A stretch of 64,000 nucleotides of DNA from positions 2,852,001 through 2,916,000 of the forward strand of contig OY970227.1 of the NCBI GenBank assembly GCA_963714055.1, in the 5' to 3' direction. The stretch's first letter is position 1; the number at the start of each line of letters is the position of its first letter. This DNA is from JACDBE01 sp963714055 (lineage in GTDB: Bacteria > Actinomycetota > Acidimicrobiia > Spongiisociales > UBA5794). The notes under the pieces were generated by a model. The model was given only the letters and a program-made list of their open reading frames with translations, made no database searches and was not told the origin of the DNA. Positions 10,230-18,413 of the stretch are shown here, one piece after another. The translations under genes and the position numbers were made by a program.

Positions 10230-11114
10230 TCAGATGGCGGGCGGGGGCAGGTACGCACCGGTCTTGACCCGGCCCTTGTGTAGCTCGAGATCCCATATCG
10301 AGCCCTTCTTCCACTCCAGAGGGCCGTCGAGGTCGACACCTTTGCCGGCCAGGATGCGGACCACCCCTGAGATGATGTCCCCGTGCGAGCACAGCACCGC
10401 CGAGGTTCCCTCCATCTCGGCGAGGAGGTCGATGGTCCGCTCCGGTGGCTGCTCCTCGGTCAGTGGCTTGCCGATGTCGACCGGGAGATCGAGGGCACGG
10501 CCCAGGGCGGTCACCGTCTGCTCGCATCGCCGGTAGGGCGACGTGAGGATGTGGGTCAGCGTCGTCTGGACCAGCCGGTTGTTGACCGCCCGGGCCTGGC
10601 GCCGCCCCAGTGGCGACAGTGGGCGCAGCTCGTCGTCGCCCGCCCAGGTGGCGCGGGTCCCTGCCTCGGTGTGGCGCAGCAGTTGGATTCGCGCAGACCG
10701 CGGCTCCCTCAGCCGACGGACCGCCGCGGCGATCACCGACCGGTCGTCGTCGTACGAGCTGAGCTTCATTGCCGCCTTCGGGGACACCCAGGCCACCTCG
10801 TCGACCTCGGAGTTCGGGCGGAACCGAGTGGACTCGGCTTCGACCAACCAGTAGCGCACCGCCTTGGGGCGTCGCTGCACCCGGTAGCCGATGGTCCCGA
10901 CCAGAGCACCGAGCTCGCCGCTCACCCCGGCCTCCTCGGCCAGTTCGCGCACTGCCGCATCCTGGTAGCTCTCCCCGTCCTCGAGGTGGCCCTTGGGGAG
11001 CGACCAGTCCCCGTACTTGGGCCGGTGGACGAGGAGGATCCTGGTGTCCTTCCGGCCCTGTCGATGGGCGACGGCACCCGCCGAGCGGAGCGGTGCCAGC
11101 GGCTGGGTCGACAT
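10230..11114 (-). CDS. mutT1: MutT1-like Nudix hydrolase with C-terminal histidine phosphatase domain
   Basis: The protein has 294 residues. The N-terminal Nudix domain carries the box GHLEDGESYQDAAVRELAEE (about residues 42-61). The C-terminal histidine phosphatase domain has LLRHTEAG (about 146) and LCSHGD (about 243). This two-domain layout matches mycobacterial MutT1, which degrades 8-oxo-dGTP and diadenosine polyphosphates to limit mutation. Its ATG overlaps the stop of ppk (ATGA), the same ppk-mutT1 order known from mycobacteria, so the two are translationally coupled. Confidence 0.88.
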   Translation of the reverse strand: MSTQPLAPLRSAGAVAHRQGRKDTRILLVHRPKYGDWSLPKGHLEDGESYQDAAVRELAEEAGVSGELGALVGTIGYRVQRRPKAVRYWLVEAESTRFRPNSEVDEVAWVSPKAAMKLSSYDDDRSVIAAAVRRLREPRSARIQLLRHTEAGTRATWAGDDELRPLSPLGRRQARAVNNRLVQTTLTHILTSPYRRCEQTVTALGRALDLPVDIGKPLTEEQPPERTIDLLAEMEGTSAVLCSHGDIISGVVRILAGKGVDLDGPLEWKKGSIWDLELHKGRVKTGAYLPPPAI

Positions 11115-13192
11115 CAGCGCGGGTTCTCGGGTTCCTGGCGGTCGAGGGCGAGCCGTTGCATGGCGGCGTGGGTGTCGAGCCCGGTGATCCTGGGGAGCTT
11201 GGACCAGGTCTCGCCGGACAGCGACCAGGCCAGGGCGTCGTCCTCCAGCAACACCTGCAGATTCTCCTCGAGCCGGGCCTTCAAGCGCGGGTCCGTGACC
11301 GGGACCAGCGCCTCCACGCGCTTGTCGAGGTTCCTCGTCATCATGTCCGCCGATCCCAGGTAGTAGACGGCGCCGTCGTCGGGGTGGCCGAACCGGTAGA
11401 TGCGGGAGTGCTCGAGGAACCGGCCGACGATCGACCGCACCGTGATGGTCGGGGAGAGGCCGGGTATGCCGGCCCGCAGCGAGCAGATCCCACGGACGAT
11501 GAGGTCGATCTGGCAGCCCTGCTGCGACGCCTCGTACAACGCCTCGATGATGCCCGGGTCGTCGATGTGGTTGATCTTGAACAGGATCCTGCCCTCTGGT
11601 CCCCGCTCACCCTCCTGCCGGATCCGCTCGGTGATGCGGCGCCGCAGGGTCGTCGGGGCGACCAGCAGCCTGCGGTAGGCACTGGACTCCCCGTATCCGG
11701 TGAGCGCGTTGAAGAGCTCCGACAGGTCGCGCCCGATGTCAGGGTCGGCGGTGAAGATCCCGATGTCCTCGTACATGCGTGCGGTCTTCGGGTTGTAGTT
11801 GCCGGTGCCGATGTGCGAGTAGCGGCGCAGCCCGTCGCGCTCGCGGCGCACCACCAGCAGGATCTTGGAGTGCGTCTTCAGGCCGACCACCCCGTAGACG
11901 ACGTGCACTCCCGAATCCTCGAGCATCTTCGCCCAGGTGAGGTTGGCGGCCTCGTCGAAACGGGCGGTGAGCTCGACCAGCACCACCACCTGTTTGCCGG
12001 CCTCGGCAGCCTGCATCAACGACCGCACCACGGCCTCCTCGCCGCCGATGGCGGGGTTCTCCGACGCCCAGGTGCGGTAGAGGGTCTGCTTGATGGCGAG
12101 GACCTTCCGGTCCTTGGCGGCTTGGGCGAGGAAAGCCCCGGTGGAGGTGGCGAACGACTCGTACGGATAGTGCACCAGCACGTCGCCGTTGCGGATGACG
12201 TCGAACATCCGCACCTTCTCCTCGCCGGCGGGGCGCAGCCTCACGCTGGTGGTGGGCACCCACGGGCTCTCCTTCAGATCGGGCCGGTCGAGGTCGTAGA
12301 GCGACCACAGGGCGCCGAGGTCGAGCAAGGCGGCCCGGTGGTAGACCTCGGCGGGGTCGAGCTGCAACTCGCGGCGCAGCAACTCGACCGTCGGCTCGCG
12401 TGAGCCCTCCTCGACCTCGAGGCGTATGGCCCCGGCGGTGCGTTGCCGGAAGCGCAGCAGCGAGTCGATCGCCTGGAGCAGGTCGTCGGCCTCCGCCTCC
12501 TCGACCGCCAGCTCGGCGGTCCGGGTGACCCGGAAGGCGAACGTGTCGACCACCGAGTGACCCGGGAAGAGCAGGTGGCAGTTGGCGGCGATCACCTGCT
12601 CGACGGGGACGAACCGGTTGTCACCGAGCGGGCAGAAGCGAGGTATCAGCGGCGGCACCTTGAGCCGGGCGAACTGCACCTGGTCGGTGTCCGGGTCGCG
12701 CACCACCACCGCCAGGTTGAGGGACAGGTTGGAGATGTACGGGAAAGGGTGCGCCGGGTCGACGGCGAGGGGCGTGAGCACCGGGAACATCTGCTGCTCG
12801 AACCGGTCCTGGAGCTCGGCGATCTCGTCGGCCTCCAGGTCGTCGTAGTCGATGAGATGGATCCCGGCCTCGTCGAGCAGCGGCACCAGCTCCTTGGAGA
12901 ACAACGTGTCGATGCGGGAGAACAGCTCGGTGACCCGCTCGTCGATGGCGGCCAGCTGCTGGGTGGCGGTGAGCCCGTCCGGACTGGCCGTGCCCACTCC
13001 GCTGTCGACCTGGTTCATCAGCCCGGCGACCCGGACCTGGAAGAACTCGTCGAGGTTCTGCGTGACGATGGCGACGAACTTCAGTCGCTCCAGCAGGGGC
13101 AGGTCGGTGCCTTCCGCCAGCCCGAGCACCCGCGTCTGGAAGTCGAGGAGGGACAGCTCGCGGTTGACGAAGTGCTGCGGGGGCGCCGTCAT
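11114..13192 (-). CDS. ppk: polyphosphate kinase 1
   Basis: PPK1 reversibly makes inorganic polyphosphate from ATP at the inner membrane. The product of about 692 residues shows the N-terminal FVNRELSLLDFQTRVL, the middle LSLNLAVVVRDP, the phospho-accepting His region SHIGTGNYNPKTARMYED and the C-terminal YYLGSADMMTRNLDKRVE. Start 13192 (MTAPPQHF) is preferred over the in-frame ATG at 13201. A TACGAT box (13205-13200 on the minus strand) lies exactly seven bases before it and would overlap the upstream ATG. The gene is followed by mutT1 in the same operon. Confidence 0.95.
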   Translation of the reverse strand: MTAPPQHFVNRELSLLDFQTRVLGLAEGTDLPLLERLKFVAIVTQNLDEFFQVRVAGLMNQVDSGVGTASPDGLTATQQLAAIDERVTELFSRIDTLFSKELVPLLDEAGIHLIDYDDLEADEIAELQDRFEQQMFPVLTPLAVDPAHPFPYISNLSLNLAVVVRDPDTDQVQFARLKVPPLIPRFCPLGDNRFVPVEQVIAANCHLLFPGHSVVDTFAFRVTRTAELAVEEAEADDLLQAIDSLLRFRQRTAGAIRLEVEEGSREPTVELLRRELQLDPAEVYHRAALLDLGALWSLYDLDRPDLKESPWVPTTSVRLRPAGEEKVRMFDVIRNGDVLVHYPYESFATSTGAFLAQAAKDRKVLAIKQTLYRTWASENPAIGGEEAVVRSLMQAAEAGKQVVVLVELTARFDEAANLTWAKMLEDSGVHVVYGVVGLKTHSKILLVVRRERDGLRRYSHIGTGNYNPKTARMYEDIGIFTADPDIGRDLSELFNALTGYGESSAYRRLLVAPTTLRRRITERIRQEGERGPEGRILFKINHIDDPGIIEALYEASQQGCQIDLIVRGICSLRAGIPGLSPTITVRSIVGRFLEHSRIYRFGHPDDGAVYYLGSADMMTRNLDKRVEALVPVTDPRLKARLEENLQVLLEDDALAWSLSGETWSKLPRITGLDTHAAMQRLALDRQEPENPR

Positions 13193-13199
13193 CGACCGC

Positions 13200-13205
13200 A
13201 TCGTA
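13200..13205 (-). promoter_or_regulatory. -10 box of a leaderless ppk promoter
   Basis: TACGAT on the minus strand ends seven bases before the preferred ppk ATG (13192), putting the transcription start at or next to the start codon. No clear -35 is seen, which is common in high-GC actinobacteria. Confidence 0.4.
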
Positions 13206-13219
13206 ATGGCTGTGCCATG

Positions 13220-13319
13220 CCCGGCTTGCTGCGCTCGCCTCCTCCCGCAGATGGGGCCCCTACCCGTGACATTCCCGGCTCGCTGCGCTCGCCTCCTCCC
13301 GCAGATGGGGCCCCTACCC
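13220..13319. repeat. 46-bp direct repeat, two copies
   Basis: Bases 13220-13265 and 13274-13319 are direct copies of one 46-base unit (begins CCCGGCT, ends GGGGCCCCTACCC) with a single T/C difference and an eight-base spacer. They fill the space between the ppk start and the lipoprotein gene at 13388. No ORF explains them. Confidence 0.8.
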
Positions 13320-13387
13320 CATCGCGGGCCGTGCGGGCCGTGGCGCGTGCGGGGGTGCGAGCGTGCGGGTCCCGGTACCGTTGTGCG

Positions 13388-13915
13388 GTGCCCCGTTCTG
13401 CCCCGGCTGCCGTTGTCGCCGTTGCCCTACTTCTGGCCGGGTGCGGAGACGGAGGCCCGGACGCCCCGCCGCTGGGTGCGACCACCGAGGTCTGCACCAC
13501 CGGGTTCTGTGTCTCGGTGCCCGGTGGCTGGGACGTGGTCGAGCAGACCGACGAGTTCATCTCGCTTTCCCACCCCGCCGACCCGTCGATCGGAGCGACG
13601 GTGAGCGAGGTCAACCAGGAGGCGCTGGTGACCGGGAACGGGCTGGCCTGGCCGCAGACCCCCGACGTGGCGTTGCGGAGCTTCTGGGCGCTGATCGACG
13701 ACGGTGAGGCCGAGTTGCAGACCACCAAGCCGCTGGTCGACGGCTCCGTGACCTCCTTCGGCACGTACAGCGACGGCCGGATGTGGTTCCGGCTCGTACC
13801 CACAGAGGGGAGCCGGGGCATCGCAGTCGAGGTGCGCGCCCCCAACTCGACCTGGGCGGAGCATGCCGAGGCGATCACTTCCTCTGCCACCGAGGCGGCC
13901 GGATCCGGCGGTTGA
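13388..13915 (+). CDS. putative lipoprotein of unknown function
   Basis: From GTG 13388 the product has 175 residues. It begins with an Ala/Val/Leu signal peptide ending in the lipobox LLAGC (Cys about 20), so it should be a surface lipoprotein. The mature part begins with a Cys pair (VCTTGFCVSVPGGW). It continues with a fold reminiscent of small beta-rich domains with SLSHPADPSIGATVSEVN and a C-terminal helical WAEHAEAITSSA. I do not recognise the family. It is divergent from ppk. Confidence 0.65.
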   Translation: MPRSAPAAVVAVALLLAGCGDGGPDAPPLGATTEVCTTGFCVSVPGGWDVVEQTDEFISLSHPADPSIGATVSEVNQEALVTGNGLAWPQTPDVALRSFWALIDDGEAELQTTKPLVDGSVTSFGTYSDGRMWFRLVPTEGSRGIAVEVRAPNSTWAEHAEAITSSATEAAGSGG

Positions 13916-14054
13916 AGAAGAGGCTGCGCCGTCAGGCGGAGACTCGGCGATGGGGGCTGGGGGCTGGGGGTCCCCCATCGCACCCGTGATGAGGCGTCAG
14001 CCGAAGAGCCATGAAACCGGATATGGGTCTCCCGCCCGTAACATCATGCGCCTG

Positions 14055-15305
14055 ATGAACGAGATCCGCCTCGTCGGCGGGCGTCCCCTCCATGGCTCCG
14101 TTGCGGTGCTGGGCGCCAAGAACGCCGTCCTCAAGCAGATGGTGGCCACCCTCCTGGCCCCGGGCCGGCATGCCCTCGGCAACGTGCCCGGGATCCTCGA
14201 CGTGCGGGTGATGGCCGACGTGCTCGAGCATGCCGGCGCCACGTGCGAATTCGACGGCACCGACCTCGCCGTCGACGTGCCGGAGGCGCCCTATCCCGAG
14301 GCGCCGCTCGACCTGGTTCGCCGGATGCGGGCTTCGATCCTCATCCTCGGAGCCCTGCTCGCCCGCCTCGGCAAGGCGCGGGTCGCCCTCCCCGGAGGCG
14401 ACGACTTCGGGTCCCGGCCCATCGACATGCACCTCGACGGCTTGGAGGCGATGGGGGTCGAGTTCCGGCTCGACCACGGCGTGCTCGAAGCGATCGCCCC
14501 CGACGGGCTCCACGGTGCCGAGATCCCCCTGGACTTCCCGTCGGTGGGCGCCACCGAGAACGTCCTGATGGCGGCCGTGCTCGCCGAGGGCACGACCCTG
14601 ATCACCAACGCCGCCCGCGAGCCCGAGCTTTCCGACCTGGTGGAGATGCTGGTGAAGATGGGCGCCAAGATCGAAGGGGCGGGCACGTCGACCATCGAGG
14701 TCCACGGTGTCACCGCCTTGCAGCCGACGTCCCACCGGGTGATCCCGGACCGGCTGGAGGCAGGCACCTATGCGCTCGCCGGAGCGATCAGTGGCGGCAC
14801 CGTCACCGTCACCGACTGCGTGCCCGACCACCTGCGCATGGAGCTGCGCAAGATGCGCGACGCCGGCTGCACCATCGAGACCGGCCTGGACACCATCACG
14901 GTGACCGGCCCCGACCGGCCGGGCCCGGTCGACTTCGCCACCCTGCCCTTCCCCGGCTTCCACACCGACATGCACCCGCAGATGGTGGCCTTCCTGTCGG
15001 TCGCCGACGGCACCTCTCTGCTCACCGAGAACGTGTACGAATCACGCTTCCGGTACATCGGCGAGCTGGGTCGGATGGGCGCCGACATCCACGCCGACGG
15101 CCAGCACGTCGTGATCCGCGGCGTCGAGCGGCTCAGCGGATGCGAGGTCGACGCCTGCGACATCAGGGCCGGAGCCGCCCTCGTGCTGGCCGGGCTGCGC
15201 GCCGAGGGCGAGACCGTGGTCACCGCCGCCGAGCACATCGAGCGCGGCTACGACGGCTTCGTCGCCAAGCTGGCCGCCATGGGCGCCTCCATCGAAGCGC
15301 ACTGA
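14055..15305 (+). CDS. murA: UDP-N-acetylglucosamine 1-carboxyvinyltransferase with Asp in place of catalytic Cys
   Basis: MurA transfers enolpyruvate from PEP to UDP-GlcNAc, the first committed step of peptidoglycan synthesis. Its length of about 416 residues, the opening LVGGRPLHGSVAVLGAKNA and the C-terminal ENVYESRFRYIGELGRMGA are typical. The active-site loop reads LPGGDDFGSRP, so the position of the usual catalytic Cys (Cys115 in E. coli) is Asp-116. Mycobacterial MurA also carries Asp here and is not inactivated by fosfomycin. Starts at 14046 and 14055 are both possible; TAACAT at 14039-14044 favours 14055. It precedes the RTX-like genes but has its own spacing of 90 bases. Confidence 0.93.
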   Translation: MNEIRLVGGRPLHGSVAVLGAKNAVLKQMVATLLAPGRHALGNVPGILDVRVMADVLEHAGATCEFDGTDLAVDVPEAPYPEAPLDLVRRMRASILILGALLARLGKARVALPGGDDFGSRPIDMHLDGLEAMGVEFRLDHGVLEAIAPDGLHGAEIPLDFPSVGATENVLMAAVLAEGTTLITNAAREPELSDLVEMLVKMGAKIEGAGTSTIEVHGVTALQPTSHRVIPDRLEAGTYALAGAISGGTVTVTDCVPDHLRMELRKMRDAGCTIETGLDTITVTGPDRPGPVDFATLPFPGFHTDMHPQMVAFLSVADGTSLLTENVYESRFRYIGELGRMGADIHADGQHVVIRGVERLSGCEVDACDIRAGAALVLAGLRAEGETVVTAAEHIERGYDGFVAKLAAMGASIEAH

Positions 15306-15395
15306 GGCACCCCATGGGGTGACGGGTATTACCGGTGAGGCTCTCTCTGTGGATAAGATGCCGGCGCCAGGTCAACGACCTCAGAGGAGTCCCTC

Positions 15396-15938
15396 ATGTC
15401 CACGATCGCGCATCGCACCAACGCTTTCAGAGTGACGCTCGTGTGCCTTCTCGTCGCCGCGTTCACGGTGGCGGTGGTTCCCGACAGCGATGCCGCCGCC
15501 GCACCGACCTGCCACGGCAAGACGGCGACGATCTGGGGCGGCGGCGGTAACGACGATCTGTCGGGCACCGCAGGGAACGACGTGATCGCCGGGCTCGGTG
15601 GGCGCGACGACATCGATGGCAACGGGGGCGACGACATCATCTGCGGCGGTAACGGGGTCGACAGCATCGAGGGCGGCAGCGGCGCGGACATCATCCACGG
15701 GGGAAACCGCGGCGACGACATCTTCGGCGACGCAGGCAACGACCGGCTGACGGGCGGCAACGGCGGCGACGAGATCGAGGGGGACGTCGGTGACGACTAC
15801 CTCAACGGCCGGGAGGGTCGCGACGAGCTCCAGGGCCAGGAGGGCGAAGACCTCCTGATCGGCGGCCCCGGTTTCGACACCGTCATCGGCGGCCCCGGTG
15901 TGGACCTCTGCTCCGGCGAGGTGTTCGCCACCTGCTAG
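15396..15938 (+). CDS. secreted RTX-like calcium-binding repeat protein 1
   Basis: The product has 180 residues from ATG 15396, with AGAGGAG as ribosome binding site seven bases before. A signal peptide ends around AAAA (residues 34-37). The mature protein is almost entirely haemolysin-type nonapeptide repeats (GGNGGDDIICGG, GGSGADIIHGG, GGNGGDEIEGD), which bind Ca2+ and fold as a parallel beta roll outside the cell. Two Cys near the start and two at the C-terminus (DLCSGEVFATC) may form disulphides. There is no protease or lipase domain, so it is a bare beta roll. The neighbour at 16046 is a close paralogue. Confidence 0.75.
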   Translation: MSTIAHRTNAFRVTLVCLLVAAFTVAVVPDSDAAAAPTCHGKTATIWGGGGNDDLSGTAGNDVIAGLGGRDDIDGNGGDDIICGGNGVDSIEGGSGADIIHGGNRGDDIFGDAGNDRLTGGNGGDEIEGDVGDDYLNGREGRDELQGQEGEDLLIGGPGFDTVIGGPGVDLCSGEVFATC

Positions 15939-16045
15939 GCGAACCGGCGTCCTCGAGGCGCTGACCACGGTTAGCGGGCACTTTGCTCCTGGTTAGTGGA
16001 CCGCTTGGTACGAATGGTGGACACGTATCCGATAGGAGAGACACC

Positions 16046-16534
16046 ATGTCCACCAGTGCCCGTTCCACCGTCTTCACGCGATTGGCGCTCGCCGGCCTGC
16101 TCGCCGCCGCGCTGTTGGTGATCGCCGCCCCCGACAGCGATGCCGCCGCCGCCGTCCTCTGCAACGGCCAGACCGCCACGATCGTGGGCACCGCCGGGGC
16201 CGACGAGATCGAGGGGACGTCGGGTCGCGACATCATCCACACGCTCGGTGGCGCCGACTCGGTCGACGGCCGTGGCGGCAACGACCTGATCTGCGGCGGG
16301 GCCGGGGTCGACGACCTCGACGGTGATGCCGGCGCCGACCGTATCTACGGCGGCAGAGGCAACGACGACCTCGAAGGGCAGATCGGCAACGACACCATCT
16401 TCGGCGGCGCCGGTAACGACGACATCGAAGGCCAGGCAGGCGATGACACCCTGATCGGCGGTCTCGGCTTCGACAAGGTCGAGGGCGGCGCGGGTGACGA
16501 CACCTGCTCGGGTGAAGACGTCGAGACCTGCTAA
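16046..16534 (+). CDS. secreted RTX-like calcium-binding repeat protein 2
   Basis: The product has 162 residues from ATG 16046 behind a strong AGGAGAG site. It has the same design as the preceding gene: a signal peptide ending in DSDAAAA, a Cys-containing entry strand (LCNGQTATIVG), repeated GGAGNDDIEG-type nonapeptides and a Cys-flanked end (DTCSGEDVETC). The signal peptide and cap regions are more alike between the two genes than the repeat core, which suggests tandem duplication followed by repeat reshuffling. Likely exported by Sec and Ca2+-loaded outside the cell. Role unknown; adhesion or matrix structure is possible. Confidence 0.75.
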   Translation: MSTSARSTVFTRLALAGLLAAALLVIAAPDSDAAAAVLCNGQTATIVGTAGADEIEGTSGRDIIHTLGGADSVDGRGGNDLICGGAGVDDLDGDAGADRIYGGRGNDDLEGQIGNDTIFGGAGNDDIEGQAGDDTLIGGLGFDKVEGGAGDDTCSGEDVETC

Positions 16535-16561
16535 CGGCCGACACCGGGGCACACTGGGGAT

Positions 16562-17923
16562 GTGCCCGGAGCTTCGAAGGCCAGGACGTTGACAGCCGGT
16601 GCCGTGGTGACGGGGATGCTCGTCACCACGGCACCAGCCGCGCCCGCTGCGGCCCAGCCGGATGGTCGGCTGGTGCCCGAGGCCGAGGCGCTCACCCTCG
16701 TACCGGCGCCGGGCACCGAGTTCGTGGTCGATGATCGCCGCTACGCCGGGGTGATCGACGTCACCGCCCACCCCGACGGGCTGGCATTGGTCGAGGAGGT
16801 GAGCCTCGACGACTACCTCGCCGGGATCGCCGAGGTCCCGTTCTCGTGGCCGGCGGAGACACTGCAGGCGCAGGCGATCGCTGCCCGGACCTATCTGGCG
16901 TGGACGCTCTCGCTGGGGCGGTCGAGCACCGCGGCGGCTCACGGGTTCGACATTTGCGCCACCGACCAGTGCCAGGTCTATGCCGGCGCCGGGCTGGTGG
17001 ACCAACCCGACGGGCCGCGCTGGGTAGACGCCGTGGCCGCCACGTCTGGGCAGATCCTGGTCCACGACGGCGAGCCGGCGCAGGCGATGTACTCGTCGAG
17101 TGCCGGTTCCCGCACCCGGGCCATCCAGGACATCTTCGAGGCCGAGCCCAAGCCGTACCTCGTGGGGGCGCCCTCCCCGGAAGCCGAGGTGACACCGTTC
17201 GCCCGGTGGGAGGTGGAGGTGACCACCGAGCAATTCCGCATGATCATGGGGGCGGCGGGGCATCCGGTCGGGACGAGGATCGACGCCATACGGGTGCGGC
17301 GCCCGGCGCGGGGCGAGGGCACCGCTTCTGTCGTCGTCAGGGGCCTCGACCGGGTGGTCATCCCGGTCAGCGACGTTCGCGCCGCCTTCAATGCCTACGG
17401 GGCGGCGATCTACCCGGGGACTCTCCCGGCGGCGCGCGCCGACGGAGTGAACCTGCCCCAGGCGATGCCTTCGTACACCTTCGACGTCGAGTACACGGCG
17501 GCTCCGGTGTTGGGGCTGCCCGTGGGGATCCCCCGGGACGACCTGGTCGGGGTGGGTCGGGTGGTCTTCGTGGGCGAGGGCTGGGGGCACTCGGTCGGGA
17601 TGAGCCAGTACGGCGCGTACGCGATGGCACTCGACGGGTCCACCGCCGGGGAGATCCTCGCCCACTACTACAACGGCCTGGAAGCGGAGCCCGGGGGAGA
17701 TCTCGTCCCGGAGCGGGTCAGGATCGGGCTCGACTGGGGGGTTCAGGTGCTTCGGTTCACCGCCGATGGCCCCTTCGAGGTGTCCGGTGACTTCGCCGGC
17801 CGCGACATCGTCCTGCCAGCCGGTGCCTGGCGCCTCTCCTGGGAGAACGGCTTGGTCAGGCTCCGTCCCGCCGACTTCCCGCTCTTCGACCCGGATCTCA
17901 CCTGGCGCATCCGGTTCAGCTAG
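16562..17923 (+). CDS. SpoIID/LytB domain-containing secreted protein
   Basis: The product has 453 residues from GTG 16562. An N-terminal signal peptide (about 1-31, ends PAAAQ) is followed by the SpoIID/LytB domain: LDDYLAGIAEVPFSWPAETLQAQAIAARTY-like core (about 80-110), MYSSSAGSRT (about 180) and the closing GEGWGHSVGMSQYGA (about 338-352). SpoIID proteins are lytic transglycosylases acting on peptidoglycan stripped of stem peptides. In a non-sporulating actinobacterium the role is probably wall remodelling. The C-terminal 80 residues form a beta-rich extension. It starts 28 bases after the second RTX-like gene and may be co-transcribed. Confidence 0.85.
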   Translation: MPGASKARTLTAGAVVTGMLVTTAPAAPAAAQPDGRLVPEAEALTLVPAPGTEFVVDDRRYAGVIDVTAHPDGLALVEEVSLDDYLAGIAEVPFSWPAETLQAQAIAARTYLAWTLSLGRSSTAAAHGFDICATDQCQVYAGAGLVDQPDGPRWVDAVAATSGQILVHDGEPAQAMYSSSAGSRTRAIQDIFEAEPKPYLVGAPSPEAEVTPFARWEVEVTTEQFRMIMGAAGHPVGTRIDAIRVRRPARGEGTASVVVRGLDRVVIPVSDVRAAFNAYGAAIYPGTLPAARADGVNLPQAMPSYTFDVEYTAAPVLGLPVGIPRDDLVGVGRVVFVGEGWGHSVGMSQYGAYAMALDGSTAGEILAHYYNGLEAEPGGDLVPERVRIGLDWGVQVLRFTADGPFEVSGDFAGRDIVLPAGAWRLSWENGLVRLRPADFPLFDPDLTWRIRFS

Positions 17924-18034
17924 CTAGCCGGTTCGCCGGCCTGATCGGCGGTGCCGCTTCGCGAATCGGGACCATTACTCCTATGCTCGTAGTGGGAATG
18001 CCATCGATTCGACCCCGGTTCCCATTCATGACCC

Positions 18035-18364
18035 ATGACTGACACGCTCGAAGGCCCTCAGATAAGCGGTGCCCCATCGACCTCGGTGATCGAGGTCGGC
18101 CCTCCGGCCGACCCCGGCGACGCCGTCAGCGGGGTCACCGACATCGACCTCGGCATCCTCCAGGAGACCCTGGAGTACATCCGGCCTGCCCTGCAGTCGG
18201 ACGGCGGTGACCTGATCCTGCTCGGCACCAACGGAGGCAAGGTCACGCTCCAGCTCGTCGGCGCCTGCGGCGGCTGCCCGATGTCGACGATGACCCTGAC
18301 CGCCGGGATCGAGCGCATCCTGCGCGACCGGGTCCCCGGCGTCGAAGAGGTCGTCGCCCTCTGA
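18035..18364 (+). CDS. NifU-like Fe-S cluster scaffold/carrier protein
   Basis: The product has 109 residues from ATG 18035. The NifU C-terminal (Nfu) domain occupies residues 40-109. It holds the signature RPALQSDGGDLILL and the cluster-binding CxxC in GACGGCPMSTMTL (Cys-78 and Cys-81). Nfu proteins carry a 4Fe-4S cluster to client enzymes. The first 38 residues are variable and Pro/Ser-rich. The cysteine desulfurase and MnmA genes lie 3 kb downstream, but there is no SUF operon in view. meaB follows after 49 bases. Confidence 0.88.
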   Translation: MTDTLEGPQISGAPSTSVIEVGPPADPGDAVSGVTDIDLGILQETLEYIRPALQSDGGDLILLGTNGGKVTLQLVGACGGCPMSTMTLTAGIERILRDRVPGVEEVVAL

Positions 18365-18399
18365 GCTGCGCCGGAGGGTGGTCCGGCGGTGCCCGTCGG

Positions 18400-18405
18400 T
18401 ATCCT
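18400..18405 (+). promoter_or_regulatory. -10 box of a leaderless meaB promoter
   Basis: TATCCT ends eight bases before the meaB ATG (18414), consistent with transcription starting at the start codon. No Shine-Dalgarno sequence is visible between them. Confidence 0.4.
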
Positions 18406-18413
18406 CCGGCGCC

